64,000 nucleotides of DNA from Pseudoalteromonas byunsanensis (GTDB taxonomy: Bacteria; Pseudomonadota; Gammaproteobacteria; Enterobacterales; Alteromonadaceae): positions 286,762 to 350,761 of the forward strand of contig NZ_MNAN01000037.1 in assembly GCF_001854475.1 (NCBI RefSeq), read 5' to 3'. Below the pieces are notes generated by a model, which saw only the letters and a program-made list of their open reading frames with translations, made no database searches and was not told the DNA's origin. Position numbers and translations under genes: made by a program. This document shows positions 17,601 through 25,753 of this stretch, piece by piece; positions within the stretch are counted from its first letter, which is position 1; every line of letters begins with the position of its first letter.

Positions 17601-18646
17601 TCATGGCTGACGTACAAACCAACCAAAGGAATTGATAGCCTGTGACAGATAAATTCTATGATCTCATCGCCCAGTTCTTGCGCACTATTTTTGCCACGCA
17701 ACGCCAAGTTGAGTTCCTTTAAAATTTCACTGTACTTTAATTGCTCATTAATGTTTCCCAATAAGCTATTCATTGCCTGAGCAAATATGGCCAGCTCACC
17801 TTTGTAAGTTTTTTCGAGGCGAAACTCAAAATTATCACTATCAACCTGTGCGACCAAGGCTTTTTGCATCCTTGAAATTGGCCATATGTAATAGCGCCAC
17901 AAAAAATAAAAAGACAAAGCAATGATGACCAATAATACACCTATGATGATATTGTGTATTTGCTCAGCCACTTTGAACTGCCTTTGATTACTGTTAGCTT
18001 GCTCTTCAAAGCGTGTAAACATGCGATGCTCAATTTCGCTTAGCGTGTACATTGCTTCATTTTTTGTTTCCAAATACGCTTCATCAAACAAAAAATTGCG
18101 TTTATCTGCCAATATCAACTGTGCATTCTGTTGCTTGGAGCCTTCAGCACTAGATAATCGACGCGTGTTGTTGATTGCGTTACGTTCAATTTCAATCAAC
18201 TCTTTAACCATGTCTAACGCTCGTTGGATCTGACTTAGTTCATAACTTGTGATTTCAAGCAATTGAAAGCGCTCTAAAAAAGAAGCACCCGAACCACTGC
18301 TTTCCACATCTGGAATCCTCGTATGATCTAGGGCTAGATTGTCCCAATAGTTTAGGCTCTGAGCGTCAATTTTGGGCGCCCGGCCCTCACTCACAGCGAT
18401 TGCATAGTTGAACAATGCCAGCCAGCGCGGTTGTTCGGTAATAATATACGCACGCGCAAATAAACTGCGATGGTCGGATACCTGCTTGAACTCCTCGCTG
18501 AGCTGATTGAGGGTGACCAATTGCTGACGAGCTTCTTTTTCGGCTGCCTGAGTCGTATCGATATACTTTGAAACAAACATCAAAGCGATACTTGTGATAA
18601 ACATAAACCCAAATAAAACAACAAAAAGTAATCTAAGCTGAAACAT
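14669..18646 (-). CDS. Membrane hybrid sensor histidine kinase with two receivers and an HPt domain
   Basis: 1325 residues from the ATG at 18646 (GAAGGG ribosome site); an in-frame ATG at 18706 is possible. Order: TM helix (about 5-27), periplasmic helical sensor, TM (about 240-262), HAMP, GAF-like region (about 325-455), PAS (about 480-590), HisKA with NMSHEIRTP (His about 611), HATPase with NLCGNAIKFTEHG and GGTGLGLSIS, REC1 with FTDWSMPEMDG (Asp about 899), REC2 with FMDMQMPVMDG (Asp about 1039), HPt with IAHSLKGSAANL (His about 1189). All phosphorelay residues are present, so a full His-Asp-His relay is possible. It is divergent from the REC-HD-GYP gene at 18728, its likely output partner. 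Confidence 0.92.
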   Translation of the reverse strand: MFQLRLLFVVLFGFMFITSIALMFVSKYIDTTQAAEKEARQQLVTLNQLSEEFKQVSDHRSLFARAYIITEQPRWLALFNYAIAVSEGRAPKIDAQSLNYWDNLALDHTRIPDVESSGSGASFLERFQLLEITSYELSQIQRALDMVKELIEIERNAINNTRRLSSAEGSKQQNAQLILADKRNFLFDEAYLETKNEAMYTLSEIEHRMFTRFEEQANSNQRQFKVAEQIHNIIIGVLLVIIALSFYFLWRYYIWPISRMQKALVAQVDSDNFEFRLEKTYKGELAIFAQAMNSLLGNINEQLKYSEILKELNLALRGKNSAQELGDEIIEFICHRLSIPLVGLYVSHEDELIRVSGIGYEDGAQSTYHDSDSVYFHAVKMNKKYSIDLAQQYAIDHHGHQVFLKELHYFPLSVSDNCIGLLELGSFYNIGEKEFYWLNFIIRDLSVGLHLARNQELQRKTERMLVEQLELNRKIIDAIPNPMYYRNREGIYMGVNSQFHEIIGTFEADVIGSRPDNIFSFDIASRFNESERKLLAKPGSHNYEMRLKDVHGNLREMVVYEATFSDADNHVAGIVGLLLDVTKSKEMEAQLREAKAKADSTSKAKGEFLANMSHEIRTPMNAIIGMSHLVLNTKLSKQQMNYIKKIDMAANNLLGIINDVLDFSKIESGKMTIVSEEFDLEEVMTNVSVVNSVKAEDKGIELLLDIPSRIPTNLIGDSLRLGQVLVNLCGNAIKFTEHGEVIITATVVEQASDAALLRFSVKDSGIGLTKEQQDKLFKAFSQADSSITRKYGGTGLGLSISKRLVELMGGQIGVSSEPGVGSEFYFTVKVGLQAQPRKQWLCPESIIRNTSVLIVDDNDAAREIMSNLIKGLGFATYAVASAQEALDELARRPYQLVFTDWSMPEMDGCELASRIYALEMEPKPKIILVTAHSRELDMNEELIAKLDGIISKPINASIVFDCVIDCFDIKGRETPAPKQQIDYNVSFAGVKVLLVEDNVTNQEVATEMLESLDLHVTIANHGKEALELLERGEQFELVFMDMQMPVMDGLTATKKIRALPQFSDLPIIAMTANAMREDVERCLSAGMNAHISKPINFNKMVSTIDAQINAGKTTESAAVEPAQGEDDKVCAEKTFELDGIDINEGLERIGGNEKAYWNILGKFIHKQIEELINLEQALIIGDSEHASRIAHSLKGSAANLSANYLVEQGTSFEQQIKSSGKVDIEQLHKVIDYLRVVHEQLENRQAEKQQVDTADNTAMPKAKSDKLFAKLLELVESNDVQAIELVDRLSEQDIVSKEKLELVRNTINDFEFEKAKEILLELRTS

Positions 18647-18727
18647 ATTTCGACCCTTCAGTTGGCACTTATAAAAAGATAGACCTAATATTGAATCTAT
18701 GTTCATGTTTTGCGTAGGATGGCGTAG

Positions 18728-19807
18728 ATGGCTGAGAAGTTCACAGTATTGCTTGTTGATGATACTTCCGAAAACCTTGCATTAATGTCGGAGATATTAA
18801 AGACAGAATACCGAGTGATCGCCGCCAAAAGTGGACAAAGCGCACTAAATATTTTAGACACTAAACCCGTCGATATCGTGTTGCTAGATATCATCATGCC
18901 TGAAATGGATGGCTATGAAGTGATAAGAAGAATAAAAGCCACCGAAAAACTGACTGACATTCCGGTGATCTTTTTAACTGCAAAAAACAGTATACAGGAC
19001 GAAGAACTGGGGTTTTCGCTCGGTGCATGTGATTATATCAACAAGCCAATCAGTCCACCGATTATTCAATCTCGGGTCAGAACACATATTCAAATTAAGC
19101 GCCACAGGGATTTTTTAAAAGATAAAAATGCATATCTAGAGTCTGAAGTACAAAAAAGAACCAAAGAGCTTTCTGATGCCCAAGACGCAACCATTGCTGC
19201 GATGGCCAGCTTGGCTGAAACCCGCGATCAGGAAACAGGTAATCACATTAAGCGCACACAACTTTATGTTAAAACATTGGCCGCAAGACTGGCGACATTA
19301 ACTAAATACAAACACGTATTGACCGAAGAAGTTATAGAACTGTTTTACAAATCAGCACCATTACATGACATTGGTAAAGTAGGTATTCCAGATGCCATAT
19401 TACTGAAACAAGGTCGCCTCACGCCCCCTGAGTTTGAAGTTATGAAAACTCATGCTCAACTAGGTTACGAGGCCATTGCCAAAGCAGAAGAGGAACTCTC
19501 TGGTGAGGTTAAGTTTTTGCAAATTGCCAAAGATATTGCACGTTTCCATCACGAGAAATGGGATGGCAGCGGTTACCCACTAGGCTTATCTGGTACAGAA
19601 ATACCTCTAAGTGCAAGACTCATGGCTATTGCTGATGTGTATGATGCTTTGATCAGTAAACGCGTTTATAAAGATGCGATACCACATGAACAAGCACTAA
19701 AAATAATCTGTGATGGGCGCGGCAGTCACTTCGACCCAGAAATACTCGATGAGTTTATAGCTATAGAGAAGGTTTTTTTCTCTATAGCCCGTAAGTACTC
19801 GGATTAA
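18728..19807 (+). CDS. Response regulator with HD-GYP cyclic-di-GMP phosphodiesterase domain
   Basis: 359 residues. The receiver domain (residues 1-120) has VDDTSEN and the phosphorylatable Asp in VLLDIIMPEMDGYE (about 54) and ends with KP (about 105). A coiled coil follows (about 122-160). The HD-GYP domain contains DQETGNHIKRT, LHDIGKVGIPDAIL and HHEKWDGSGYP, all metal and GYP residues intact. It should hydrolyse cyclic-di-GMP when phosphorylated, like RpfG. It starts 82 bases from the divergent hybrid kinase start, with TAGGA before the ATG. A second gene of the same architecture lies at 42007. Confidence 0.93.
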   Translation: MAEKFTVLLVDDTSENLALMSEILKTEYRVIAAKSGQSALNILDTKPVDIVLLDIIMPEMDGYEVIRRIKATEKLTDIPVIFLTAKNSIQDEELGFSLGACDYINKPISPPIIQSRVRTHIQIKRHRDFLKDKNAYLESEVQKRTKELSDAQDATIAAMASLAETRDQETGNHIKRTQLYVKTLAARLATLTKYKHVLTEEVIELFYKSAPLHDIGKVGIPDAILLKQGRLTPPEFEVMKTHAQLGYEAIAKAEEELSGEVKFLQIAKDIARFHHEKWDGSGYPLGLSGTEIPLSARLMAIADVYDALISKRVYKDAIPHEQALKIICDGRGSHFDPEILDEFIAIEKVFFSIARKYSD

Positions 19808-19830
19808 TACCGTATTGCCACTCAGACAGC

Positions 19831-19865
19831 TTCAAATGAACTTCTGCCTGTGAGTTTCATTTGAA
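19831..19865. terminator. Inverted repeat between convergent genes
   Basis: TTCAAATGAA and TTCATTTGAA are perfect 10-base arms separated by 15 bases, located between the stops at 19807 (+) and 19901 (-). There is no T-run, so it is a weak or Rho-assisted terminator candidate. Confidence 0.4.
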
Positions 19866-19900
19866 CTCAATAGGTGTATGAACAATAGCCTTTAACCTAT

Positions 19901-20725
19901 TCAGGTTTGATTCAAGACCTGTAATGCTTTTTTATAAAGATCAATAACAGGTTCTATACTATTGGTTTCAATAAAATTATTAAACTGAGGTGAGGCGTTA
20001 AGCTCGATGAGATACATGTCGTCTTTATCATCAACAATAATGTCATAGCCAACCCAGCCCATAGGGAACTCATTGTGGATCGGTGCAACAAAATCAGCCA
20101 ATTGTTTGAATAGCCCTTCATCTGTTACATGAATAGCCTGCTCGCCATTTTCCCAATACTTTACATTGAAAGAGGCTGCAGCATTACCTCGACGATAAGC
20201 AAACATAGGCTCACCGTACGCACATAATAAGCGGTACTCGGCTTTGGTTGCGACAAACTCCTGCGCTAAAGCAAGATAATCATAACTTTTTGAATGATGA
20301 TTAAAGATTTCCTTCAGAGCGGTTTCAGCCTCAATGGCGTCATGACACAAAAATACATTGTTTCCTAATGCGCCTTTGTTGCGTTTAACCACTACGGGGT
20401 ATTCAAGTTCTTCGTCAATACGTGCAAGTGCAGCAGCAATACTGTTACAGTGTTTATATTGGCTGTACTTCGCGGCAACATTGAAGTCTAAAAAGTCTAA
20501 CGTTTTTGGAACCCGTACAACATCCTTAAGCAATTGATATGTATGGCTCTTATCTCCACAAATACAAAACGCTACTTCACTATTGAATGCTGTTTTGTTC
20601 AACTCAAAGTATTGCCAACCCTTGTCCATCTTCACGCGAACAAAGTTTTGGTCTAAATCAATAAATTCATACTCAAAACCAACAGCATCACACGCTTGAA
20701 TGAGACATTTTATATTATTTTCCAT
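19901..20725 (-). CDS. ATP-grasp domain protein (RimK-like ligase)
   Basis: 274 residues from the ATG at 20725; the frame extends to a TTG at 20785 without conserved sequence. PVVVKRNKGALGNNVFLC is the ATP-binding lysine/glycine-loop strand, and MGWVGYDIIVDDKDDMYLIE followed by LNASPQF supplies the Mg-binding E and N residues of the ATP-grasp fold. Such enzymes form amide bonds by way of an acyl phosphate; the substrate is unknown. It lies 155 bases downstream of the EF-P-like gene on the same strand and may be cotranscribed with it. No riboflavin, glutathione or cyanophycin context is seen. Confidence 0.8.
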   Translation of the reverse strand: MENNIKCLIQACDAVGFEYEFIDLDQNFVRVKMDKGWQYFELNKTAFNSEVAFCICGDKSHTYQLLKDVVRVPKTLDFLDFNVAAKYSQYKHCNSIAAALARIDEELEYPVVVKRNKGALGNNVFLCHDAIEAETALKEIFNHHSKSYDYLALAQEFVATKAEYRLLCAYGEPMFAYRRGNAAASFNVKYWENGEQAIHVTDEGLFKQLADFVAPIHNEFPMGWVGYDIIVDDKDDMYLIELNASPQFNNFIETNSIEPVIDLYKKALQVLNQT

Positions 20726-20880
20726 ATCGTTATTTGATCTCGTTAATTGGAGAGTTAGACATATTGTATGTGCTTTAACAAACAACGGTCCAAATTTGTG
20801 GGACGTAGGTCCTGATTGGTATATTTATATCTTTATAATGCAAGCACAGTAATGACCGTGCTCGCCAATTTACCCACAGA

Positions 20881-21450
20881 TTAATCTGCGCGGCCCATAA
20901 ACTTTTTCTCGTCAGTGTTGATTCGGATCTTATCACCAGCTGAAATATGCTCAGGAACCTGAACAACTAAACCTGTCGTTAATGTTGCGGGTTTAGTACG
21001 AGCACTGGCTGATGCGCCTTTGATTGAAGGAGATGTGTCTTCAATAACAAGCTCAACGCTTGAAGGTAGATCAATAGAGACCGGGCGGCCTTCAACAATA
21101 ACTGCCAATAACCCTTTAGTATCTTCACTGATGAACTGTACCTGCTCTTCAATGGTACTTTTATTCAAGTTGTACGGTGTGTAATCTTCTTCATCCATAA
21201 ACACATACTCATCACCATCGATGTATGAGAACATGACTGGACGACGAACCAGATCTGCAAGTGTTAGCATTTCATCGGCTTTGAATGTTTCATCAACTTT
21301 ACCGCCATTCACAACGTCGTACATACGCATACGATATAAACTACCACCTGCACGACCCTGAGGAACAGAGCGTTCTATGTCTCTGACGATCATTACACGG
21401 TTGTTATACTCAATCGCAGCATGTTTTTTAATTTCACTGGCCTTAGGCAT
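20881..21450 (-). CDS. yeiP: Elongation factor P-like protein YeiP (EfpL)
   Basis: 189 residues: KOW-like N-domain (about 1-65), central OB domain (67-128) and C-terminal OB domain (130-189). The loop RSVPQGRAGGSLYRMRMYDV (about 28-47) is the EfpL/YeiP-type ribosome-facing loop, which differs from the modified-lysine loop of EF-P. The C-terminus VQVPEHISAGDKIRINTDEK is conserved. Members bind the ribosome at the E site and relieve stalling at polyproline and related motifs. Cytoplasmic. EF-P itself is not in the window. Confidence 0.93.
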   Translation of the reverse strand: MPKASEIKKHAAIEYNNRVMIVRDIERSVPQGRAGGSLYRMRMYDVVNGGKVDETFKADEMLTLADLVRRPVMFSYIDGDEYVFMDEEDYTPYNLNKSTIEEQVQFISEDTKGLLAVIVEGRPVSIDLPSSVELVIEDTSPSIKGASASARTKPATLTTGLVVQVPEHISAGDKIRINTDEKKFMGRAD

Positions 21451-21550
21451 GACTATTTCTCTTAAAATTATTTTGGCAAAAAACTACCACGATCTTGCCA
21501 CATAACCAAGCACCAAGGCCAGCTAATTTAAGCTGATTAAATCACTGTAG

Positions 21551-21709
21551 CTAGCGTAAAATTAGCCAGAGCGCGTGTATAATCCCTGGTACAAAAAACA
21601 AAATACTCAAAAGTACGTTTATTACCAAATCTTTCCCTACACCATTGTTTAATGCCACTGCAATCGGTGGAAAGATAATTGCTAAAATAATCAACACCAG
21701 TTTATTCAT
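21551..21709 (-). CDS. YqaE/Pmp3 family small membrane protein
   Basis: 52 residues from the ATG at 21709, preceded by the strong ribosome site GGAGAAGAAA. Two membrane helices are joined by a short loop: LVLIILAIIFPPIAVALNNG and LVINVLLSILFFVPGIIHAL. IIFPPIAV and PGIIHALWLI are the family signatures. It acts in the inner membrane; homologues (Pmp3, YqaE) respond to salt or cold stress. The reading frame extends upstream to 21757, but the extra residues are not family-like. Confidence 0.87.
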   Translation of the reverse strand: MNKLVLIILAIIFPPIAVALNNGVGKDLVINVLLSILFFVPGIIHALWLILR

Positions 21710-21840
21710 TTTCTTCTCCATGATTAAGAATATCCGGGTAAAAGTCCGCGACGCCATGTCTACTTACTCACCCTCATTAAAGGCTAATCCAAAACACACG
21801 CTTTGCAATTTATTCTGGCAAGTTAATGAACATAATAGAT

Positions 21841-21872
21841 AAAAACCACCAAATTTAGCTTTGGTGGTTTTT
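21841..21872. terminator. Strong bidirectional terminator-like hairpin
   Basis: AAAAACCACCAAA and TTTGGTGGTTTTT are perfect 13-base arms around TTTAGC. It lies 166 bases after the stop of the minus-strand GGDEF-EAL gene, and no gene ends near it on the plus strand. Confidence 0.75.
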
Positions 21873-22037
21873 GACATAACTGATATCCGGCTAAAGGCGC
21901 AAGCTCAACTTGCAATAACAGTTAGAATTCAAACTCCAACGCCATTGTAAAGCTGTGATCTTTACCACAGTACTAAACTCCAGCAACAAAACTAACTTCC
22001 AACTATAAGCAGGCGTTGACTAACACGGATGCGCACA
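21873..22037. other. Short non-coding trailer of the GGDEF-EAL gene
   Basis: No feature recognised between the hairpin and the stop codon at 22038. Confidence 0.3.
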
Positions 22038-24962
22038 CTAGAGCAAAGTACGAGAATGGTCTATCGACATGCCGGCCTCAATAATAGCATCTATGGCACG
22101 AGCACATTTGGGTTGTGAGAAGTAATAGCCCTGTAACTGATGGCAACCAGCATCAGCCAGTATGCGTGCTTGCTCTGAGGTTTCGACCCCCTCAGCAACA
22201 CAGTTAACCTTTAGGCTCTTCGCCATGTGCACAATTACAATGGCCAGTTCACTACTGTTAATATCACCGGTCAGATCGGAGACAAACTTTTGATCAACCT
22301 TAATGGTATCGAAGGTAAGGTGCTTTAAATAACTCAAACTAGAGTAGCCAGTTCCAAAGTCATCAATTGCCACCCGAATACCATGGCTTTTGATATCCAA
22401 TAGCGTTTGTTTCATTGCATCTAAGTTAGAAACCAATGAAGATTCAGTGATCTCTATTTCAATGTTTGTCGGGGGAATGTTGAATTGCTCTAGTGAGTAT
22501 AAAAAGATATCGATAAACCTAGGTTCTACTAATTGCAAAACAGAAATATTGACGCTTAATATCAAAGAAGGCATTTTTTGCAACCAAGTGGAGAAATCTG
22601 CGAGTGCCTTTTCAAGTAGCTGCTCACACACCTTATCAATGAGGTTTGCTTCCTCTGCAATGGCGATAAATTGATGGGGCCCAGCTAATTGACCATCATG
22701 ATCCCATCGAGCCAGCATCTCGAGCTTTTCTAATAAGAAACTCTGTGCATTAACAACTGGCTGATAATAAGGAATAAACTCACTTTCTTTTATGCCAATA
22801 GCAATCGCAGACTCTTGTTCAATCTTAAACTCCGCATCCTGATCAAGCTCTACACTGTAGAACTGATAATCACTCCTCGCGACATTCTTTGCGCGATACA
22901 TCGCTGTATCTGCATGTTTCATCAAAGACTCAGCAGAGTCACCATCTTCTGGATAGATTGCAACGCCGGCACTGAGCGCCAGCTCGACCTGCACCTGTTC
23001 AAGCTCATAACAACCCGAAACAGACTCTAGTATCTTTTCAACTACTTTGCCCACCTGCGACTTATTGCTTACCCTATCAAGCAACAATACAAACTCATCT
23101 CCGCCCATACGAGACACGGTGTCGCAACTTCGGATACTATTAGTCAATCGTTTTGCCACTTTTTTCAACAGTGAATCACCCACGTAATGCCCTAATGAGT
23201 CATTGATTTTTTTAAATTTGTCCAAATCAATAAAAACAACCGCAAAATGATGAGCTTCTCTTTTCGCCCGTTTACAAAATTGCGATAAGCGGTCTTGCAA
23301 CAACAGCCGGTTAGGTAAGCCTGTCAGCACATCATGATGGGCTAAGTGGTTTAACTTACGTGACATTATTCGTGATTCAGTCACATCTTGAAACACCATT
23401 ACCGCCCCCACTATTTCACCATTTTTAAGATAAATAGGAGAAATTGAATCTTGAATAGCAAACTCGAGGTTTAAGTGGTTTCTTACACAAGTTAGTTCGG
23501 GTAAAGTCATAAGTTGATTGTGCTTAATACAGTAATCGGTCAATCCCCTGATCGGCTGTTTGGTGTCTTCATTATAAAGCGGCATAACTTCATCGAACGG
23601 TAACCCTTTAACCTCTCTAGTCAATTTTGCCAATACAGCTTCAGCAACAGGATTCATGTAAGTAACTTTGCTATTTACATCGGTACAAATCACCCCATCA
23701 CCAATTGAGCTCAGTGTTACTTCTAGTAGCTCTTTTTCTTGCTCTAGTACATCTGCTAATTTTATTTGCTCTGATATGTCTTGTAAGAAACACAAGGTAC
23801 GTACTCCAGTGGGTGTATTGAACACTTCGGCTTTTAAATTAACGGTTAAGCTTTCATCTTCACTACCTGTCAACAGCAAGTTCGAGAGCATAAATTTACT
23901 CTCAATATCTAAAACATGCTTATCAAAAGCTTGTTTACCTTCTGGTGTCATAAAGTCAGTAAATGATCTCCCAATGAGAAGCTCTCGAGGTTCCTCTATC
24001 GCGTCGACAAAGCCTTCACTCACTTCCTGAATTTTGCCATCTGAATCAATCGTCAGGAGCATTTCAGGACTCAGTTCAAATGTGTGTTTAAAACTCACAT
24101 GCAACTGAGACAGCTGTTCATTTGAATGAGCGGCAAGTTTCTTATAGCGCCAAACAAGCAATGCAGTTAAGTAGCCAACCGTAATTGAAATGAACAGCGA
24201 AAAACCTGAACCTAACACTCCGTTTTCCACATTGATATAATGAAAATTAAGGACTGCGCTCGCTAATCCACCAATAGAAAAACTAAATAAGTTCAACAAT
24301 TTAAAGTCGTAAAACACCACAGACAATACAAACAAAGCCACTGTTATTGCAGTAAACAAGTGCCACGAAATGGCGGCTGTAATCACCATTAAACCAATTA
24401 CTAGCGCACAAAACATCGCATAGCGAAACTGATACACTGATTGCAGGTACGCTTGTCCTCTGCTCATGAAAGCTAAAATAAATGGGGAGCCCACAAACAG
24501 CGCTAATGAGTTGCCAATCACCCGACTAAATAACACTGTTTGTGTAGCAATTGATGTGTTGTACAAAACCCAAGAGACACCAATAGCACCAAACACGGTT
24601 GCAGGAATAAATACATATGTAAAAATACTCATTGCTACTTGAAAAGAGGAGCGTTGGTATACGTCAGTCTGATAGAAACGCTCTAGCAGCTCACAGATCA
24701 CGACCACTTCTATCATATTAATAAGAATCAAAGTTCCATTGAGCAAATCGAGTGCTGATAGATAAGCAAGTACAGCACCGTTTATCATTGCAATACCTGT
24801 ACAAACGGCCAACCTTACTAATGCATTTTGATTGATAAGGGCACCTACCAACCACAGACTAACGCCGCCTAACGAAATTACCGCAAGCGCAGTTGGCGAG
24901 TAAGATAAATATAAAATGACCGTCGCTAAATAACCCAAAACCCAAAATAACAGGTGTTTCAT
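22038..24962 (-). CDS. Membrane MASE1-like/PAS/GGDEF/EAL cyclic-di-GMP enzyme
   Basis: 974 residues. Eight or so N-terminal membrane helices (about 1-275) form a MASE1-like sensor. Two PAS domains follow (about 290-395 and 415-530), the second around ICTDVNSKVTYMNPVAEAVL. The GGDEF domain has an intact RMGGDEF (about 619) with the inhibitory site RSCD five residues before it. The EAL domain keeps ExLxR as EMLAR (about 749) and DDFGTGYSSLSYL. All catalytic residues seem present, so it could both make and degrade cyclic-di-GMP. It is divergent from the gene at 25136 and lies alone on the minus strand. Confidence 0.92.
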   Translation of the reverse strand: MKHLLFWVLGYLATVILYLSYSPTALAVISLGGVSLWLVGALINQNALVRLAVCTGIAMINGAVLAYLSALDLLNGTLILINMIEVVVICELLERFYQTDVYQRSSFQVAMSIFTYVFIPATVFGAIGVSWVLYNTSIATQTVLFSRVIGNSLALFVGSPFILAFMSRGQAYLQSVYQFRYAMFCALVIGLMVITAAISWHLFTAITVALFVLSVVFYDFKLLNLFSFSIGGLASAVLNFHYINVENGVLGSGFSLFISITVGYLTALLVWRYKKLAAHSNEQLSQLHVSFKHTFELSPEMLLTIDSDGKIQEVSEGFVDAIEEPRELLIGRSFTDFMTPEGKQAFDKHVLDIESKFMLSNLLLTGSEDESLTVNLKAEVFNTPTGVRTLCFLQDISEQIKLADVLEQEKELLEVTLSSIGDGVICTDVNSKVTYMNPVAEAVLAKLTREVKGLPFDEVMPLYNEDTKQPIRGLTDYCIKHNQLMTLPELTCVRNHLNLEFAIQDSISPIYLKNGEIVGAVMVFQDVTESRIMSRKLNHLAHHDVLTGLPNRLLLQDRLSQFCKRAKREAHHFAVVFIDLDKFKKINDSLGHYVGDSLLKKVAKRLTNSIRSCDTVSRMGGDEFVLLLDRVSNKSQVGKVVEKILESVSGCYELEQVQVELALSAGVAIYPEDGDSAESLMKHADTAMYRAKNVARSDYQFYSVELDQDAEFKIEQESAIAIGIKESEFIPYYQPVVNAQSFLLEKLEMLARWDHDGQLAGPHQFIAIAEEANLIDKVCEQLLEKALADFSTWLQKMPSLILSVNISVLQLVEPRFIDIFLYSLEQFNIPPTNIEIEITESSLVSNLDAMKQTLLDIKSHGIRVAIDDFGTGYSSLSYLKHLTFDTIKVDQKFVSDLTGDINSSELAIVIVHMAKSLKVNCVAEGVETSEQARILADAGCHQLQGYYFSQPKCARAIDAIIEAGMSIDHSRTLL

Positions 24963-25135
24963 TTGTATAACCTAACCTTGGTTGACGTGGAAGGGCCTGT
25001 GTCTAGTAAAAATATGAGTGAGATCTCTTGTTTTATCAAGGTAAAGGCATGATATGAGTGGTTTTCAAGCGATTTATTGGGCGAAAAACCAAAATTTATC
25101 TATGCTCATAAAACAGCAACAGTTGAGTTTCACCC

Positions 25136-25753
25136 ATGACCAGAAATGATGAAGCAGCTCAGGCTGTTAGAAATTTTGTACGAGTAGCAAATATAGTCGC
25201 TAACTTAGATACCATTTTAATAGAAGCAAAGAACCTCTCACTAACTGCAAAAAATGCAAGGGTTGTTGCACTTAGAGCTGGCGATTCTGCGTTTGGTTTT
25301 AAACCTATCACTAACTTTATTGACGAGTTTTCTGATCTCACCATCAAAATAACTAAGCAGATATCACAGCTATCCAGCCAACTGTTCTCAATAGCCCTTG
25401 CAGTGGTCAGATGTAGTGACTTTCAACAACACCTGAATAATTGTGCCAAGAGCTCCGATAATAAAGCGATTAGCCACTTACAGCGGGAAGTCAATCTCGA
25501 GCTGATGAAAACCATTAAACAGTTAGAATCTGTGATTACATACCTAGAGAGTTACTTTGAGGACATTCAAAAACAAATGCGTAGTGCCGAATACATAGCT
25601 GTCACGAGTCGTGTGGAGGCATCTAACGCAGGAGAATTTAGCGAAAGTTTACAATCAGTATCTGATTTTATCACCGGTGCCGCAAAAAAAATTAAATCAG
25701 CAATTAATGATAATTTGAAAGAAATTAACCAGCTAAGAGGAGCATTACGTTGA
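25136..25753 (+). CDS. Soluble MCP-signalling-domain-like helical protein
   Basis: 205 residues, almost entirely helical, with no signal peptide or membrane helix. LTAKNARVVALRAGDSAFGF followed by KPITNFIDEFSDLTIKITKQ resembles the hairpin tip of chemoreceptor signalling domains (NAAIEAARAGExGRGFAVVA... pattern), and the second half repeats the theme in VTSRVEASNAGEFSESLQSV. The tip residues for CheA/CheW binding are degenerate. The stop overlaps the TTG start of the next gene (TTGA), so translation is coupled. I infer a dedicated partner of the downstream di-iron protein; it could also be a scaffold unrelated to chemotaxis. Confidence 0.7.
   Translation: MTRNDEAAQAVRNFVRVANIVANLDTILIEAKNLSLTAKNARVVALRAGDSAFGFKPITNFIDEFSDLTIKITKQISQLSSQLFSIALAVVRCSDFQQHLNNCAKSSDNKAISHLQREVNLELMKTIKQLESVITYLESYFEDIQKQMRSAEYIAVTSRVEASNAGEFSESLQSVSDFITGAAKKIKSAINDNLKEINQLRGALR

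Noticed and set aside
21645..21842. 65-residue frame antisense to the YqaE-like gene
   Set aside because: It is antisense to a recognised small membrane protein and has no ribosome site.
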